Below are positions 9,687 to 20,600 of a DNA stretch of 64,000 bases, one piece after another (position 1 is the first letter of the stretch; every line of letters begins with the position of its first letter). The stretch comes from Porodaedalea pini. Lineage: Eukaryota > Basidiomycota > Agaricomycetes > Hymenochaetales > Hymenochaetaceae. A model generated the notes under the pieces. That model was not told the origin of the DNA. It saw nothing but the letters and a program-made list of their open reading frames with translations, and did not search any database. Position numbers and translations under genes: made by a program. The stretch spans positions 145,703 to 209,702 of the forward strand of contig NBAY01000074.1 in the NCBI GenBank assembly GCA_002794775.1. The letters run 5' to 3'.

Positions 9687-10411
9687 AGAGCCTCCAGTCT
9701 GTCTTTGTGTCCTTTGTACGCCGCTCAGAGGCTCAACCCTCTGTTGGTTATTTAAACACTCATGTAAATGTCTCGAAAATACAAGTTTAGTTCCCCTGAG
9801 TCAGTCCCAGTCTTTAGTTCTCGTCTCTGTCGCCATTCAGTGTCGTTCCGTCTGTTCCATCTCGAGTCCCGTTTTCGGCCAAATCTTGCTTTCGCTATAT
9901 TGCCCTCAGTTCTTAACCGATTCTCGAGCTCTCTTCAGATTCGTAATCTCCTCACAAATCGCTTTCGAATACTGTCTTATCCTGCACGATTCCGAGCCCG
10001 CGTCATAGAGCTACGAAAATAGCTTTTGGTTCTGGGAGTTCCGTGCATTCCGCCAGCTGCAACCAGTGCAACTGCCATATCTCCGTCACTTCTGCACCGC
10101 ATCTCGAGATATTTTCAGATTCAGAATCGTCTCGACAAATCGTTTCGATTACTGTCTTCACTGGCAAGTTTCCGAGCCCGGGTTGTCAAGATCATAGTCG
10201 CTCTTTGTTCTCTGACCACATTTAGGCATGTTTTGCCGGTCATCCTTTGTACTCATGTCCCCGAGTCAACACCTAGTCCCGAGTATTCCCCTACACTTCC
10301 CTACACTTCCTGACACTATCCCCTCCATCAGACATGTTAGAGTGAACCCCCAGTGGCCAAACTCAACCAGGTCCGAGTCTGCCAGTAGACCGTACCATCA
10401 CCTTTCACTGT

Positions 10412-10579
10412 TGGCAGACATGCCAAAGTTACCGATGAAACTAGTACCGTTCGTACCGACAGGAAAGTTTATGCAGGAAAGGCTGGACACAATGGATTTG
10501 GATCCAGGTGGATTTCTGTGGGACGAAGAGAAGAAGTTGGTGGTGAATCTGATCATGTTGCAGGAAGGGGCATTTGCGT
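10412..10579 (+). pseudogene. A1 pol fragment, inverted between two E2 LTRs
   Basis: The plus strand reads ADMPKLPMKLVPFVPTGKF, then DLDPGGFLWDEEKKLVVNLIMLQEGAFA. In A2 and A3 this lies just upstream of the RT. All surrounding A1 sequence is on the minus strand, so this 168-bp piece has been turned around. It lies exactly between the two inverted E2 solo LTRs. Its ends (CTGT at 10408 and GCGT at 10576) pair with flanks on the far sides of those LTRs once it is turned back. The stretch is too short to be a gene of its own. Confidence 0.9.
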
Positions 10580-11567
10580 TGAAAGGTGATGGTACGGTCT
10601 ACTGGCAGACTCGGACCTGGTTGAGTTCGGCCACTGGGGGTTCACTCTAACATGTCTGATGGAGGGGATAGTGTCAGGAAGTGTAGGGAAGTGTAGGGGA
10701 ATACTTGGGACTAGGTGTTGACTCGGGGACATGAGTACAAAGGATGACTGGCAAAATGTGCCTAGATGTGGTCGGAGAACAAAGAGTGACTACGATCTTG
10801 ACAACCCGGGCTCGGAAACTTGCCAGTGAAGACAGTAATCGAAACGATTTGTCGAGACGATTCTGAATCTGAAAATATCTCGAGATGCGGTGCAGAAGTG
10901 ACGGAGATATGGCAGTTGCACTGGTTGCAGCTGGCGGAATGCACGGAACTCCCAGAACCAAAAGCTATTTTCGTAGCTCTATGACGCGGGCTCGGAATCG
11001 TGCAGGATAAGACAGTATTCGAAAGCGATTTGTGAGGAGATTACGAATCTGAAGAGAGCTCGAGAATCGGTTAAGAACTGAGGGCAATATAGCGAAAGCA
11101 AGATTTGGCCGAAAACGGGACTCGAGATGGAACAGACGGAACGACACTGAATGGCGACAGAGACGAGAACTAAAGACTGGGACTGACTCAGGGGAACTAA
11201 ACTTGTATTTTCGAGACATTTACATGAGTGTTTAAATAACCAACAGAGGGTTGAGCCTCTGAGCGGCGTACAAAGGACACAAAGACAGACTGGAGGCTCT
11301 AGCCAAACAACACCAAATAGCCAGAACTCGGAGCCAGAACTCAGGAACATGAGTAATTAAGCTTTGGGAGGCTCGGAACAATACCAGACCTGACCCAAAA
11401 TGGACTTCAGTGGCTCACCGGTGCAGAACCAAGCTGTATGCGTTGAGTTAATCCAGCCAAACACTGAAACTGTCCTGAAATGCATCGGGGATACTTGTAA
11501 GACTGTCCTGAGTCGAGTCGAGCCTAATAGAGCCGATTCTGAGGCCAGCGGCATCAGGATCTCCACA
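10580..11567 (+). repeat. Solo LTR of family E2 (copy ii)
   Basis: 988 bp, TGAAAGGTGA to CTCCACA, in opposite orientation to copy i and very close to it in sequence. A TATA-like TTTAAATAA lies near 11231. Its right flank ACGG (11568-11571) pairs with ACAG, the turned-around CTGT at 10408. Its left flank GCGT (10576-10579) pairs with ATGC at 2428 after inversion. Near its 3' end a 57-residue frame opens at 11400 (MDFSGSPVQNQAVCVELIQ) that also exists in the other copies. It may be the start of the lost parent element's gag. Confidence 0.9.
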
Positions 11568-11571
11568 ACGG

Positions 11572-11982
11572 GTCGGGATGTCGCCTTCAAACTATATGAA
11601 ACTCCTCTGGTAATACTCCTGGTACAGGATGGACCTTCTGCACCACCTGCTTGTATGCCAAAACACTTCCTTCATCCTCCATCAAATCCAACACCACCAA
11701 ACCAAAAGTGTCCAAAGAAGCGTCCAAAGCAACGGTACAAGGAGATAAAAGAAAATTCAATCTCTGCGAATAAATAAATGGAGCTGAGGCATTCAAAGTA
11801 AAACTTGGGGAAACGTAATGGGAAATAGTCGAATCGGATTGATTTAGAACATTAGAAGACAATTGTTGAAAACTGTAAACGGGCTGAACGAATTGAGAAT
11901 TAATTTTGGTCTGAGAAGGGGTTGGATGATGAGATAAATACTTGGGGTCATTAAAATGCAAAGATAAAACATCTGTACACAA
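11572..11982 (-). pseudogene. A1 pol, N-terminal segment
   Basis: The minus strand encodes the start of family-A pol upstream of the RT: DVLSLHFNDP, SQTKINSQFVQPVYSFQQLSSNVLNQSDS, and EDEGSVLAYKQVVQKVHPVPGVLPEEFHIV. The same order is seen in A2 at 31470-31860 and in A3. It breaks where E2 copy ii inserted. This pre-RT region has no domain I can name. In G the equivalent part includes LAYKKVANKVRPIAGTLPEEFRIV, so it is conserved across both families. Confidence 0.82.
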
Positions 11983-12065
11983 GCTCGGTACGTGTACCGG
12001 CAGATCAACTCCGTGGCATGTCTTGCATACCGTTGGATTCCACGCGTCTCGCTGGCACCAATGCG

Positions 12066-14238
12066 TCAGTTCCTCGACTTGTGAAAACCCAATTCTGGAG
12101 TGCGCCAGAATGCCCAGATACCGGTCGACACCTTGCTCCTATGATTCCGATCTTGGGGATCCATGATGGTTATATGCTGATCACCCGACAAGAAATCCTT
12201 CATTTCACATTTGGTAAGAGTGAAAAACGGTCGCCCCAACAATACTTCGAACAGTGCCACTGAAACCACCTGAACCTGCAACTTTAACTCCACACCCACT
12301 ACCCTGAATCTGGTGTCTTGAATCCTTCCCAACGTCGACGACTTCCCCATGTCTGCTGCTTTGAGCATCATTGCATGATCTGGATCCAAATGAATTCCTA
12401 ACTTCTCCCACACATCTTCCCAAATGATACACACCACAGCCCCTTGATTGAGTATGGCTTCTGCTTCGATGGTATCCTTGATCAATACCTTAATTATGCG
12501 GATGGGAAGCACGTCGTGTGCTGCCGGTCTGGACTCCAAGAGTACCAGAGCCAACGACTCTGGTACCGCTTGGTACTCCATGACTTCACTGCCTTCCTGG
12601 TCCGACTTGATGAGATTGATGTTGCCGACCGCATACCACTTCACTGTTGTCAACTCCTTCATCTGCTGCCTCATATCTGAAGACAGAGCAAGGAGCTCCC
12701 ATTGTGTCACCATTACTGCTGAGTCTAATGTCCTCGACAATACCTTCTGGACCATTGCCAGATCCTCGATTGGAGCAACATACCAGAACTGTGGCTGGTT
12801 TCCGCCTGAATTTGTCATCAATTTACTTTCCTGGGGAATATTCAGATTTCCTGCCGGCTTCAGTACGCTCAATTTTGCATTCGAGGTCATCAGTGCATTT
12901 GCTGGGCCGGGTTTTGGTTGTACCGGTATCTCGACTCCATTGAACTTGGCTTTCTTCACCGCCAACGCTCGCTTCTTTGCCTCGTTCAGCAACATCTTAT
13001 ACTGTGCCACCTCCAACTCTTCATCCGACACTTCCTCTGCAATTTCTGCCATCATTGCTGGGCCTTCTGACACTTTGGTACCCGTTGCTGTTGATGTCGC
13101 CACCTCTATGAGGTTCACCAAGGCCGTACTGGTCTCCTGATGCAGTGAATCTATCTTCTCCATCAAATTGTTACCCACCACCATGCTCAGTACGAACCCT
13201 CCATTTAGTAGCGTCACCTTTCCATTTGCATCCCTCACACACTTCCCTGCCTGGATATATTCTAGCACCTTCGGGCATGACCTAATGTAGTGGCTCGTGT
13301 CGCCACAGAACGCACACCTGGGACTCCTCTGGGACGTCGTCGCTGGTGGCAGCCTTCGTCCGAGGGACTGCACCTGAACCTGAATGTTCTTGACTGCTTC
13401 CCACACTGTACTGATATCCACTTCCTCCAACTTTACCTTTGACTGACTCGTCGGATCGGGCGCTCGAGTCATCAGTACGTCATCGAAAACCGTACTGGCC
13501 AGGATGTAGTTGGCATGCTTTACCACTAAGTTGATCATATATGGTTTGCCCAGGGATGGGTCGGGCTCCTTCATTTCTAGGTGTTGCTGCAACCCGTCCT
13601 TCAATTTGCCTGTAAAGGCTTGGACAAATGCACGTGCCGCTTCCTCTGCTGAAACGATCGAGTTATGCTCCAAATACTTCGACCTCACCATGAACTCTCT
13701 CTTATACTCTCTGAAATCCTCCCTCGACTGTATACCCTTACTCTTCCAACCCTCGATGAGCCTATTGAGGTCTTCCTGGGTGAAGCGCATGCCAGGCGCC
13801 AACCCCGGGTAAAATGCTATAATCACCTCCTTCGCTTTCATCCAATCACTTGCTCCCATACCGACACCATTGGCGGTATCCCACAGCTCAGCTACGGAAC
13901 TTGAAGTGTAATACTTTGCATACCGGATCTTCGCCACATCATCTAAGTTACAGTTGGTTGTGATATATTTGATGTCCTCGAAGTACCGAGGAAGATCCAA
14001 TGGGTTGTGTCCATCAAAGAAGGGAGCATCTCTAGCTCCGCAATGTGGAGGACAGTTTGACACGATTCTAACTGGGGGTACTGGCTGTACCGGCACTACT
14101 ACGGTCGATGCCCGGGGCCGCGTAGCCTGCGTGTTAACTGAATTTGATGGAACTGACGACGTACCAACGGGCGAAGATGTCTGTCCCAGTACGGACAAAC
14201 TAGGATCAGGTAGGACAAGCTGAGCAGTATCATCTGGG
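12066..14238 (-). pseudogene. gag-pro: A1 Gag-protease, without its N-terminus
   Basis: An open frame of over 720 residues. Order: NPDDTAQLVLPDPS linker; capsid-like part (PFFDGHNPLDLPRYFEDIKYI, then REDFREYKREFMVRSKYLEHNSI); CCHC knuckle CAFCGDTSHYIRSC; a long linker; and an aspartic-protease-like domain around EAILNQGAVVCIIWEDVWEKLG and PFEVLLGRPFF. The expected D-S/T-G reads NQG here (DQG or NQG in A2 and A3). It is the only copy of this polyprotein in the window with an undamaged long frame, but element D has separated it from its start at 26943. Frame 14339 to 14239 is D LTR sequence fused in frame by chance. The pol frame lies in -1 relative to it. Confidence 0.85.
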
Positions 14239-14243
14239 TTGTC

Positions 14244-14669
14244 TGTTAGGTGGGAGTCTGGGAGATGACTCGGACTGGGCAGGCCTCGGCTGACTGTCAT
14301 CTGGGATGTGCTGTACTCAAGTGGGGACTCGGGACACACTATACTCAGGCTAGGTCATCACAGAGGTAAGAGGATTAATACAAGTCTAAACTAGTACAAG
14401 GAGGATGAGTCTCACCTAGGTCGTCGCAGAGGTAAGAGGAAAAGCAGAACAAGGAGTTCATGCAATTCCTGAGACCTCTTATAGTGGCAACCGTGAGACT
14501 ATATTATCTAAGATTACATAAAGGAACAGAATGGAATGAATGAAGGTTATGTGAAAGGAGTGTGGGAAACGATTGGAAAGATGATTAAATGTAATGAAAA
14601 GGTGTGATTTAAAGGAAAAGAAATGATAAAAAGGAAAAATAAAGGAAAGGGAAAGTTTGAGTCCTGACA
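14244..14669 (-). repeat. D 3' LTR
   Basis: 426 bp. On the minus strand it starts TGTCAGGACT and ends CCTAACA. Inside A1 gag it abuts TSD TTGTC. A run of seven C just right of it (about 14673-14679) is the reverse of a G-rich polypurine tract. It is 67 bp longer than the C LTR; 66 bp of this is one intron-like block (see findings). Confidence 0.92.
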
Positions 14670-14679
14670 TTACCCCCCC

Positions 14680-15494
14680 TCAAGGTTGGGTGTCCCGACC
14701 AACCGAGATCACGGTCATCTGGTTCGGTGTCGATGAAGAGTGGACGGAATCATTGGCGAGGAATGTTGAGTCTTCGAGGAGTGCCGGGGTGTTTTTGATA
14801 GAATTCAGCGATCGCCTCCTTTGCGTTCTCACCAAAGTCCATCTCAGGCTGCCAAGTTGGTTCGTTGTATCTGACCCACTTGACGAGGTATTGCAGTTTT
14901 CCTCGATGCAGACGTGAGTTGATGACCTCCTCGACCTCATATTCCTCCTCATTGTCGACAATCTCTGGCGGTGGCAGTGGCTGCTGCTTCTGGCCTTCGA
15001 AGGATGGTTCAATAGCAGGCTTCAGTAGAGTTTCATTGAAGACAGGGTGGACCTTTTTCCATCACTTTGGGAGCTTGAGCTTGTACGCACTTGCTCCCAC
15101 CTTGTCGACAATGTCAAAGGGACCGTACCACTTGTCCGCAAGCTTCTTTGTTGGCAAATCCATGCTGATGTTTCACCCATTGAGGAAGACCTTGTCTCCC
15201 ACCTTGTACTCCACTGATGTTCCTGCTGTCCGGTCATGGTAGCGTTTCATGTCCTCAGCTGCCTTGACTAGGTTGTCTTTCGCGACGCGATGAGTCTCTT
15301 TGATGTGCTTCGCAAATTCTTCTGCCAACATGTTGGCAGAGGAGGTTCGCATTGTGTCAAAGCTTAGAGGGTGATGTCCTGTATTTGCATAGAAGGGGGA
15401 CATCTTTGTCGCTGAGTGTTTGTGGTTGTTGTATGCAAACTCTGCGAGGGGAAGCCAGTCCTTCCAGTCCGATTGCTGATGGTTAACGAAGAGC
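14680..15494 (-). pseudogene. D pol, 3' part (integrase C-terminus and chromodomain)
   Basis: Right of this piece element C interrupts the integrase at LRLFVNHQQSDWKDWLPLAEFAYNN. The reading then runs through the GPF/Y region (KWYGPFDIVDKVGASAYKLKLPK) to a chromodomain (EEEYEVEEVINSRLHRGKLQYLVKW, NEPTWQPEMDFGENAKEAIAEFYQ) and the end TLRGG. At least three stops interrupt it, one of them right after VFLNG. C carries the same end sequence. Given the stops, no product is expected. Confidence 0.87.
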
Positions 15495-15499
15495 CTAAG

Positions 15500-15858
15500 T
15501 GTCAGAACTCGAACTTTCACCCTTTCTTTATTTCCCCTTTCCCTTTTCCTTTTCTTTTAACCACTCCTTCTTATTATCTTTAATCATCTTTCCAATCACT
15601 TCCCACACTCCCTTCACATGACCTTCATTCGTTCCATGCCCGCTCGTTATGTAATGTTAGGTAATATAGTCTCATGGTCATTGCTATATAAGGTCTCAGG
15701 AATCACATGAACTCCTTGTTCTGCTTTTCCTCTTACCTCCGCGACGACCTAGCCTGAGTAAAGCGTGTCCCGAGTCCCTGCTCGAGTATAGCACGCCCCA
15801 GACGACAGTCAGCAGAGGCCTGCCAAGTCCGAGTCGTCTCCCGGACTCCTGCCTAACA
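15500..15858 (+). repeat. C 5' LTR
   Basis: 359 bp, TGTCAGAAC to CCTAACA. It carries TATATAA at 15685-15691. It lacks the 66-bp insert found in both D LTRs. Confidence 0.94.
15685..15728 (+). promoter_or_regulatory. C promoter: TATA box and expected transcript start
   Basis: TATATAA at 15685-15691. GTTCTGCTTTT at 15718-15728 starts 33 bp downstream and pairs exactly with the primer site at 15860, marking the likely RNA 5' end. Confidence 0.7.
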
Positions 15859-15859
15859 T

Positions 15860-15870
15860 AAAAGCAGAAC
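15860..15870 (+). other. C primer site, self-priming type
   Basis: AAAAGCAGAAC, one base after the 5' LTR, is the exact 11-base reverse complement of 15718-15728. The matching bases just extend to mismatches on both sides, as in B. D has the same site in reverse at 26186-26196. Confidence 0.78.
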
Positions 15871-16298
15871 CCCACCCAGGCTCATCCCCAGCGTACGTCG
15901 TCGCTGTCGACTCGCCTTCACTCGGTCTAGAGGAGTGCTCCCCTCAAAGGACCTGACGTGTAAACCCCCTAAACGACAACCCTCAACCCTGCCCGGACGT
16001 TTTCGGATGTTCGTGTATTACATAATCACTCCAACTGACCTTTTCTGACCCTGGCTCTCCGGATTAGCCTCTGGTGGAGCACGCACCTGACGTGGACGTG
16101 GGTGATCAGATGAGTACAAACCTCGACGACAATCTCATTTGTGATCTCGCTCGGCTCCTACCGCCTTGTCATCAACTTCGCCGACGAACCCATTCAACGT
16201 TGGCGTAACCCTGTATCGAACTCGCAACCCATCCCTGTTCCCCCTCCGGTCTAGTCAAAATATATCTCACAGAGGAACAACAGCAGGCGCTACCCTCA
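15871..16298 (+). other. C leader
   Basis: About 430 bp between primer site and the gag frame. The gag frame remains open for a short way upstream of 16299 with no ATG at 16299 itself (TTG), so the true start may lie here or may be damaged. No other feature is seen. Confidence 0.45.
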
Positions 16299-17660
16299 TT
16301 GTCGCGGTTTGACCCGGACTGCGCTTCGTACATCGTAACCGACAGCGAGAACGTCACCCACGACCTCTGGTGGAGTGACATCAGACACGCTTGGTACTTG
16401 ACTAATGAGCAAGCTCAGCAAGTTCGGTGGGCACCTAGAACTCAATGTGCGCCATTATCACCGACGGTCTCAACATCGTCGGTCATCCTCCCAAGTGAAC
16501 CAGGAGGTTATCGTACGCCCCATAGAGACTCATCACCGCTGACACCTCCCGAACACCTGTCCCACACGCCCGCACCGACAATGTTGACGTCTACAGGTTT
16601 CACTCAACAACAACAACGAGAGCTTGCGGCATTAATTGCTGTGGCCTTCACTCAACAAGCGGCGAATGCCCCTGCTACGCAAACCTCGAATGCTCCGCCC
16701 CCCAACATTGATGTCGCCCGGCCACGCGAATTCGCTGGCAGTGACGATTACCTCAACTTCAAGCGTGAAGTTCTACTCTTCGTATCGGCGAACCCTACGA
16801 GGTACCCCTTGTCGTCGAGCAAGATCTACATCGCGCTCTCCTATCTCAAGGGTGGCAACACGTCGATGTGGGTGCAGAATTACGTTCAGGAGTTCACGAT
16901 GAATGGCGTTGTGAGCTTCACGGATAGCTGGACAAGGTTCCAGGAACGACTGGATGCATCCTTCGACGACCCGAACAGAAAGGAGAAGGCATTGAAGAAG
17001 TTCCGAGAAAAGATCCAGAAGGACCTCTCTGCCGATGAGTTCTTCCAAGACCTCGACGTAATCATCAAAGCAGTGGAGCTAACAGACGATGGTGTCATCT
17101 GCGATCGCCTAAAGTGCGCAATGAACATCGAGGTAGTCCGTGGAGTGCTAAGGTTGACGCCGGTCCCAACGAAGTACAAAGACTGGAAAAAGAAGGCCGT
17201 CGAAATCGATCGTGGCAAACAGCAGATCCACACCATCCAACGAGGCCATGCACTACCCCCCACGCGCCCACAGCAACAGCAGGCGCTGCCCATCCGTCGT
17301 CCGTTTGCAGCCCCCCACGTCAACAAGCGCGATGCGACTGACGTCACCTTTGGAGGTGCTGGTCAGCCAATGGACGTCTCGATGAACGAGGCGCAACGAC
17401 GACGCGCATGCTGGATTTGCGGCAGGCTGGACCACTTTAAGAGCAAGTGCCCACAGGGGAAGCTGATCATCCAGCGCATGCTGGAACTGATGGCGCCAGG
17501 TGAATGTCGTATCCTCGCCGACAAGCTCAGCGCAATGAAGGAATCGGCATTCGAGGAAGTCATAGACACTCGAAGGTCGACTGTGGAGGACTATGTGGAG
17601 GAAGAAGACAACGACGAAGAGGTCGTCGACTCGCAGGGTTTTGCAAAGGGTCAGGCGTAG
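16299..17660 (+). CDS. gag: C Gag
   Basis: An open frame of 453 residues counted from a TTG. The real start is not fixed, because the frame is open upstream (LTEEQQQALPSLSRFDPD). Residues 1-100 are a Pro/Ser-rich lead. The capsid-like region covers about 140-330 (PREFAGSDDYLNFKREVLLF, STSMWVQNYVQEF-like, ASFDDPNRKEKALKKFREK). The CCHC knuckle CWICGRLDHFKSKC is at residues 371-384. The C-terminus is acidic. Layout matches B Gag. Pol follows in the -1 frame immediately after the TAG at 17658-17660. D gag is a broken relative in the same window. Particle-forming and RNA-binding roles follow from the family. Confidence 0.85.
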   Translation: MSRFDPDCASYIVTDSENVTHDLWWSDIRHAWYLTNEQAQQVRWAPRTQCAPLSPTVSTSSVILPSEPGGYRTPHRDSSPLTPPEHLSHTPAPTMLTSTGFTQQQQRELAALIAVAFTQQAANAPATQTSNAPPPNIDVARPREFAGSDDYLNFKREVLLFVSANPTRYPLSSSKIYIALSYLKGGNTSMWVQNYVQEFTMNGVVSFTDSWTRFQERLDASFDDPNRKEKALKKFREKIQKDLSADEFFQDLDVIIKAVELTDDGVICDRLKCAMNIEVVRGVLRLTPVPTKYKDWKKKAVEIDRGKQQIHTIQRGHALPPTRPQQQQALPIRRPFAAPHVNKRDATDVTFGGAGQPMDVSMNEAQRRRACWICGRLDHFKSKCPQGKLIIQRMLELMAPGECRILADKLSAMKESAFEEVIDTRRSTVEDYVEEEDNDEEVVDSQGFAKGQA

Positions 17661-20600
17661 TCATCGGGGCGACTGACCGAGAAGAACAAGGGACTTCGAA
17701 TCCGGATTCGCTAAAATATAACTGACCGTCTGTACAATATGTAGATGCAAACGACGTCGATAGTTTTTCCAATTACAAAGTCCCCACCAGTGTGGACAAA
17801 AATGAGCTGTTCATGAGAGGAACTGGCGGAAGCCAGCTGGACCTTCTCCTGAATGTCGGACAAAGCGTAGCGGGCGAAGTGAGGGAGGTGGACGTGCACG
17901 CCCTTGTGGACTCAGGGTGTACAGGATCGTGCATCGATGTGAGGTTCATCGAACGGTATGGGTTGGAGACGAAATGTTACATCCGACCCCTCGCAGTACT
18001 CAACGCCGACGGCACGCACAACAAGGCTGGGTTGATCGAAGAATACGTCGAAGTCGAGCTCATGATCAGCCACCACAAGGAAAGGATTGTCCTTGCGGTA
18101 ACGTCCCTAGCGTCGTCAAACATATTCCTGGGGTATGACTGGCTTTGACGTCATAACCCTGAGGTCGACTGGAAAACGGGTTCGATTGAATTCACTCGCT
18201 GTCCAGAGGAATGTGCGATCGAGAGGGAGCCGGTGGAGGACCTAGGCAGGGTGAAGGAGGTGGTGGAACAGATGAGGAGGGTGAGTGAGATGCGAATGGA
18301 CAAGGCGTCCTGGCCCATGTACCTCAACGACTACGCCGACGTTTTCAGCGAAAAAGGCTTCGAGAAGCTGCCAGGACACCGACCCTGGGATCATGTCATC
18401 GACTTGAAGCCCGACTTCAAACCGAGCGACTGTAAGATCTACCCGCTCACGCCAACGGAGCAACAGTCACTCAAGGACTTCCTCGATGAAAACTTGAAGT
18501 CTGGTCGCATCTGACGATCGATATTGCCCATGGCATCACCTTTCTTCTTCATTAAGAAAGCCGACAAATCGCTACACCCGATCCAGGATTACCGTAAGCT
18601 CAATGATGGTATGATCAAGAACAAGTATCCCCTCCCTCTCATCGACGAACTCGTCGACAAGGTCAAGAAAGCGAAGTACATCACTAAGCTTGACCTTCAC
18701 TGGGGGTACTACAATATCCGGATCCACGAGGGTGACGAATGGAAAGCAGCATTTCACATGAACATGGGCCTCTTCGAACCAATGGTCATGTTCTTTGGCC
18801 TTTGCAATGCGCCGGCCACGTTCCAGGCTTTTGTCAACCACATCTTCAAGGACCTGATCTACGCTAACCTGATCATCGTATACCTCAACGACATCCTAAT
18901 CCTCTCAGAAACCATCGAGGAGCATATCGACACATCGAGGCGCGTACTCCAGATCCTCTGAGAAAACGGCCTGTACCTGAAGCCAGAAAAGTGCGAATTC
19001 GATGCCAAAGTCATCAAGTACCTCGGTCACATCATTGGCAACAGCGAGATCAGGGCTGACCCAGCGAAGACAGACACGATTGTGAACTGGCCTGTCCCAC
19101 GAAACCTCAAGGAGCTGCAACAGTTCCTCAGCATGGGAAACTGGCTGAGACGGTTTATTAAGGACTACAGCAAGGTGGTCTGACCGTTGACATCGTTAAC
19201 AGGCAAGAAGGACTGGGTATGGGAGACCGAACAGCAGGAAGCGTTCGAGGAGCTGAGACGACGTCTCTGCTCACCTCCAGTCCTAGCCATTGCCAACGAT
19301 GAAGGCCCTTTCCACGTGGAGGCGGACTCGTCAAACTTTGCACTCGGCGGCGTGTTGTTGCAGAAGCAGGAAGGAAAGTGGAGGGTGATCGCCTACAGAT
19401 CAGAGGCACTCGAACCAGTGGAACGAAACTACGAGATCTACGACAAGGAGATGCTCACAATCGTTTCAGCACTCAAGGAGTGGCAGCAGTACCTCCTTGG
19501 CGCTCGCCACAAGATCAAAATCTGGTCCAACCACGCCAACCTCACCTACTTCAGGTCAGCACAAAAGCTGAGCTATCGTCAAGCTCGCTGGTGAACCGAA
19601 CTCGAAGAATTCGACTTCCACCTTGAACACAAGTCGGGGAAGACGATGGGCAAGGCCGACTTGCTGTCATGCATGGCGGGCTATGACCAGGGCAAGGATG
19701 ACAACGACGGCATCGTGTTCATCAAGGACAAGTGGCTGAACCATGGAGTAGTGCGAACATCGCGTGATGAGATGGTGGAACGAGTGGGTGAAGCACAGAG
19801 GGCGCAGGACGAGTCGGAGAGGCTGACGAACATGACGGAAGTCGACGGGTTGTGGCGGATGAAAGGCAAGATATACATTCCGTCGATGATGAAGGAGGCC
19901 ATGTTACGAGAGTGCCACGACTTGGTACTGGCCGGTCATCCGGGAGCATCGAAGACAGTAGAGCTCATCCGTCGCGATTTCTGGTGGGCGTCGATGTTCT
20001 CCGACGTCCGAGCGTACGTCCAAGGATGCGACCGCTGTCAATGGACGAAAGCCTTAAGAACGTCGAGGTCGAGGCCGCTTCATCCAAACGCAGTCCCTGA
20101 AGGTCCTTGGGAAATCGTCACGGTCGACCTAATCGGAGAGCTCCTGGACTCTAAGGGACACAACGCGATCTGTGTCTTTGTGGACAGGTTCTCAAAGCAG
20201 ATGCATGCAATCCTGACGACAACGAAATTGTCAGCAGAAGGTATGGCTCAGTTATACCGCGACCACGTCTTCCGTCTCCATGGCCTACCAAAGAAGATCA
20301 TCCACGACCAAGGCACGCAGTTCGATGCGTCGATGATGAAGGAGCTGTACAATCTCCTGCACATTGAAGGCAACCCATCAACCGCGTACCACCCACAAAC
20401 GGATGGTCAGATGGAACGTGTCAACCAAGAGCTCAAACAGTATCTCCGACTCTTCATTGACCATCGGCAATCAGACTGGAAAGACTGGCTCCCTCTCGCA
20501 GAGTTCGCTTACAATAACCATGAACACTTGGCGATGAAAATGTCACCCTTCTACGCGAACACCGGATGTCACGCTAAGAGCTTCGACACCGTACGAACTT

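Larger units (their letters stand above)
2432..10407 (-). repeat. Solo LTR of family E2 (copy i), split by element B
   Basis: Two parts, 2432-2703 and 9692-10407, make a 988-bp LTR that on the minus strand starts TGAAAGGTGA and ends GATCTCCACA. Copy ii (10580-11567) has the same length and is nearly identical. Element B sits inside with 5-bp TSD AGAGC. The outer flanks (ATGC at 2428-2431, CTGT at 10408-10411) do not match each other. They pair instead with the flanks of copy ii, which shows an inversion. Short reading frames inside (for example 9768-10022) recur in copy ii but resemble no protein I know. Confidence 0.88.

Noticed and set aside
10412..10579. Inverted A1 fragment as transduced or captured sequence
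   Set aside because: The crossed TSDs on both sides are fully explained by inversion between the E2 LTRs.
9768..11219. 84- and 95-residue frames repeated in the E2 LTRs
   Set aside because: They are in young, nearly identical copies. Copy iii (28064-28327) is shifted by small indels. No sign of selection on protein.
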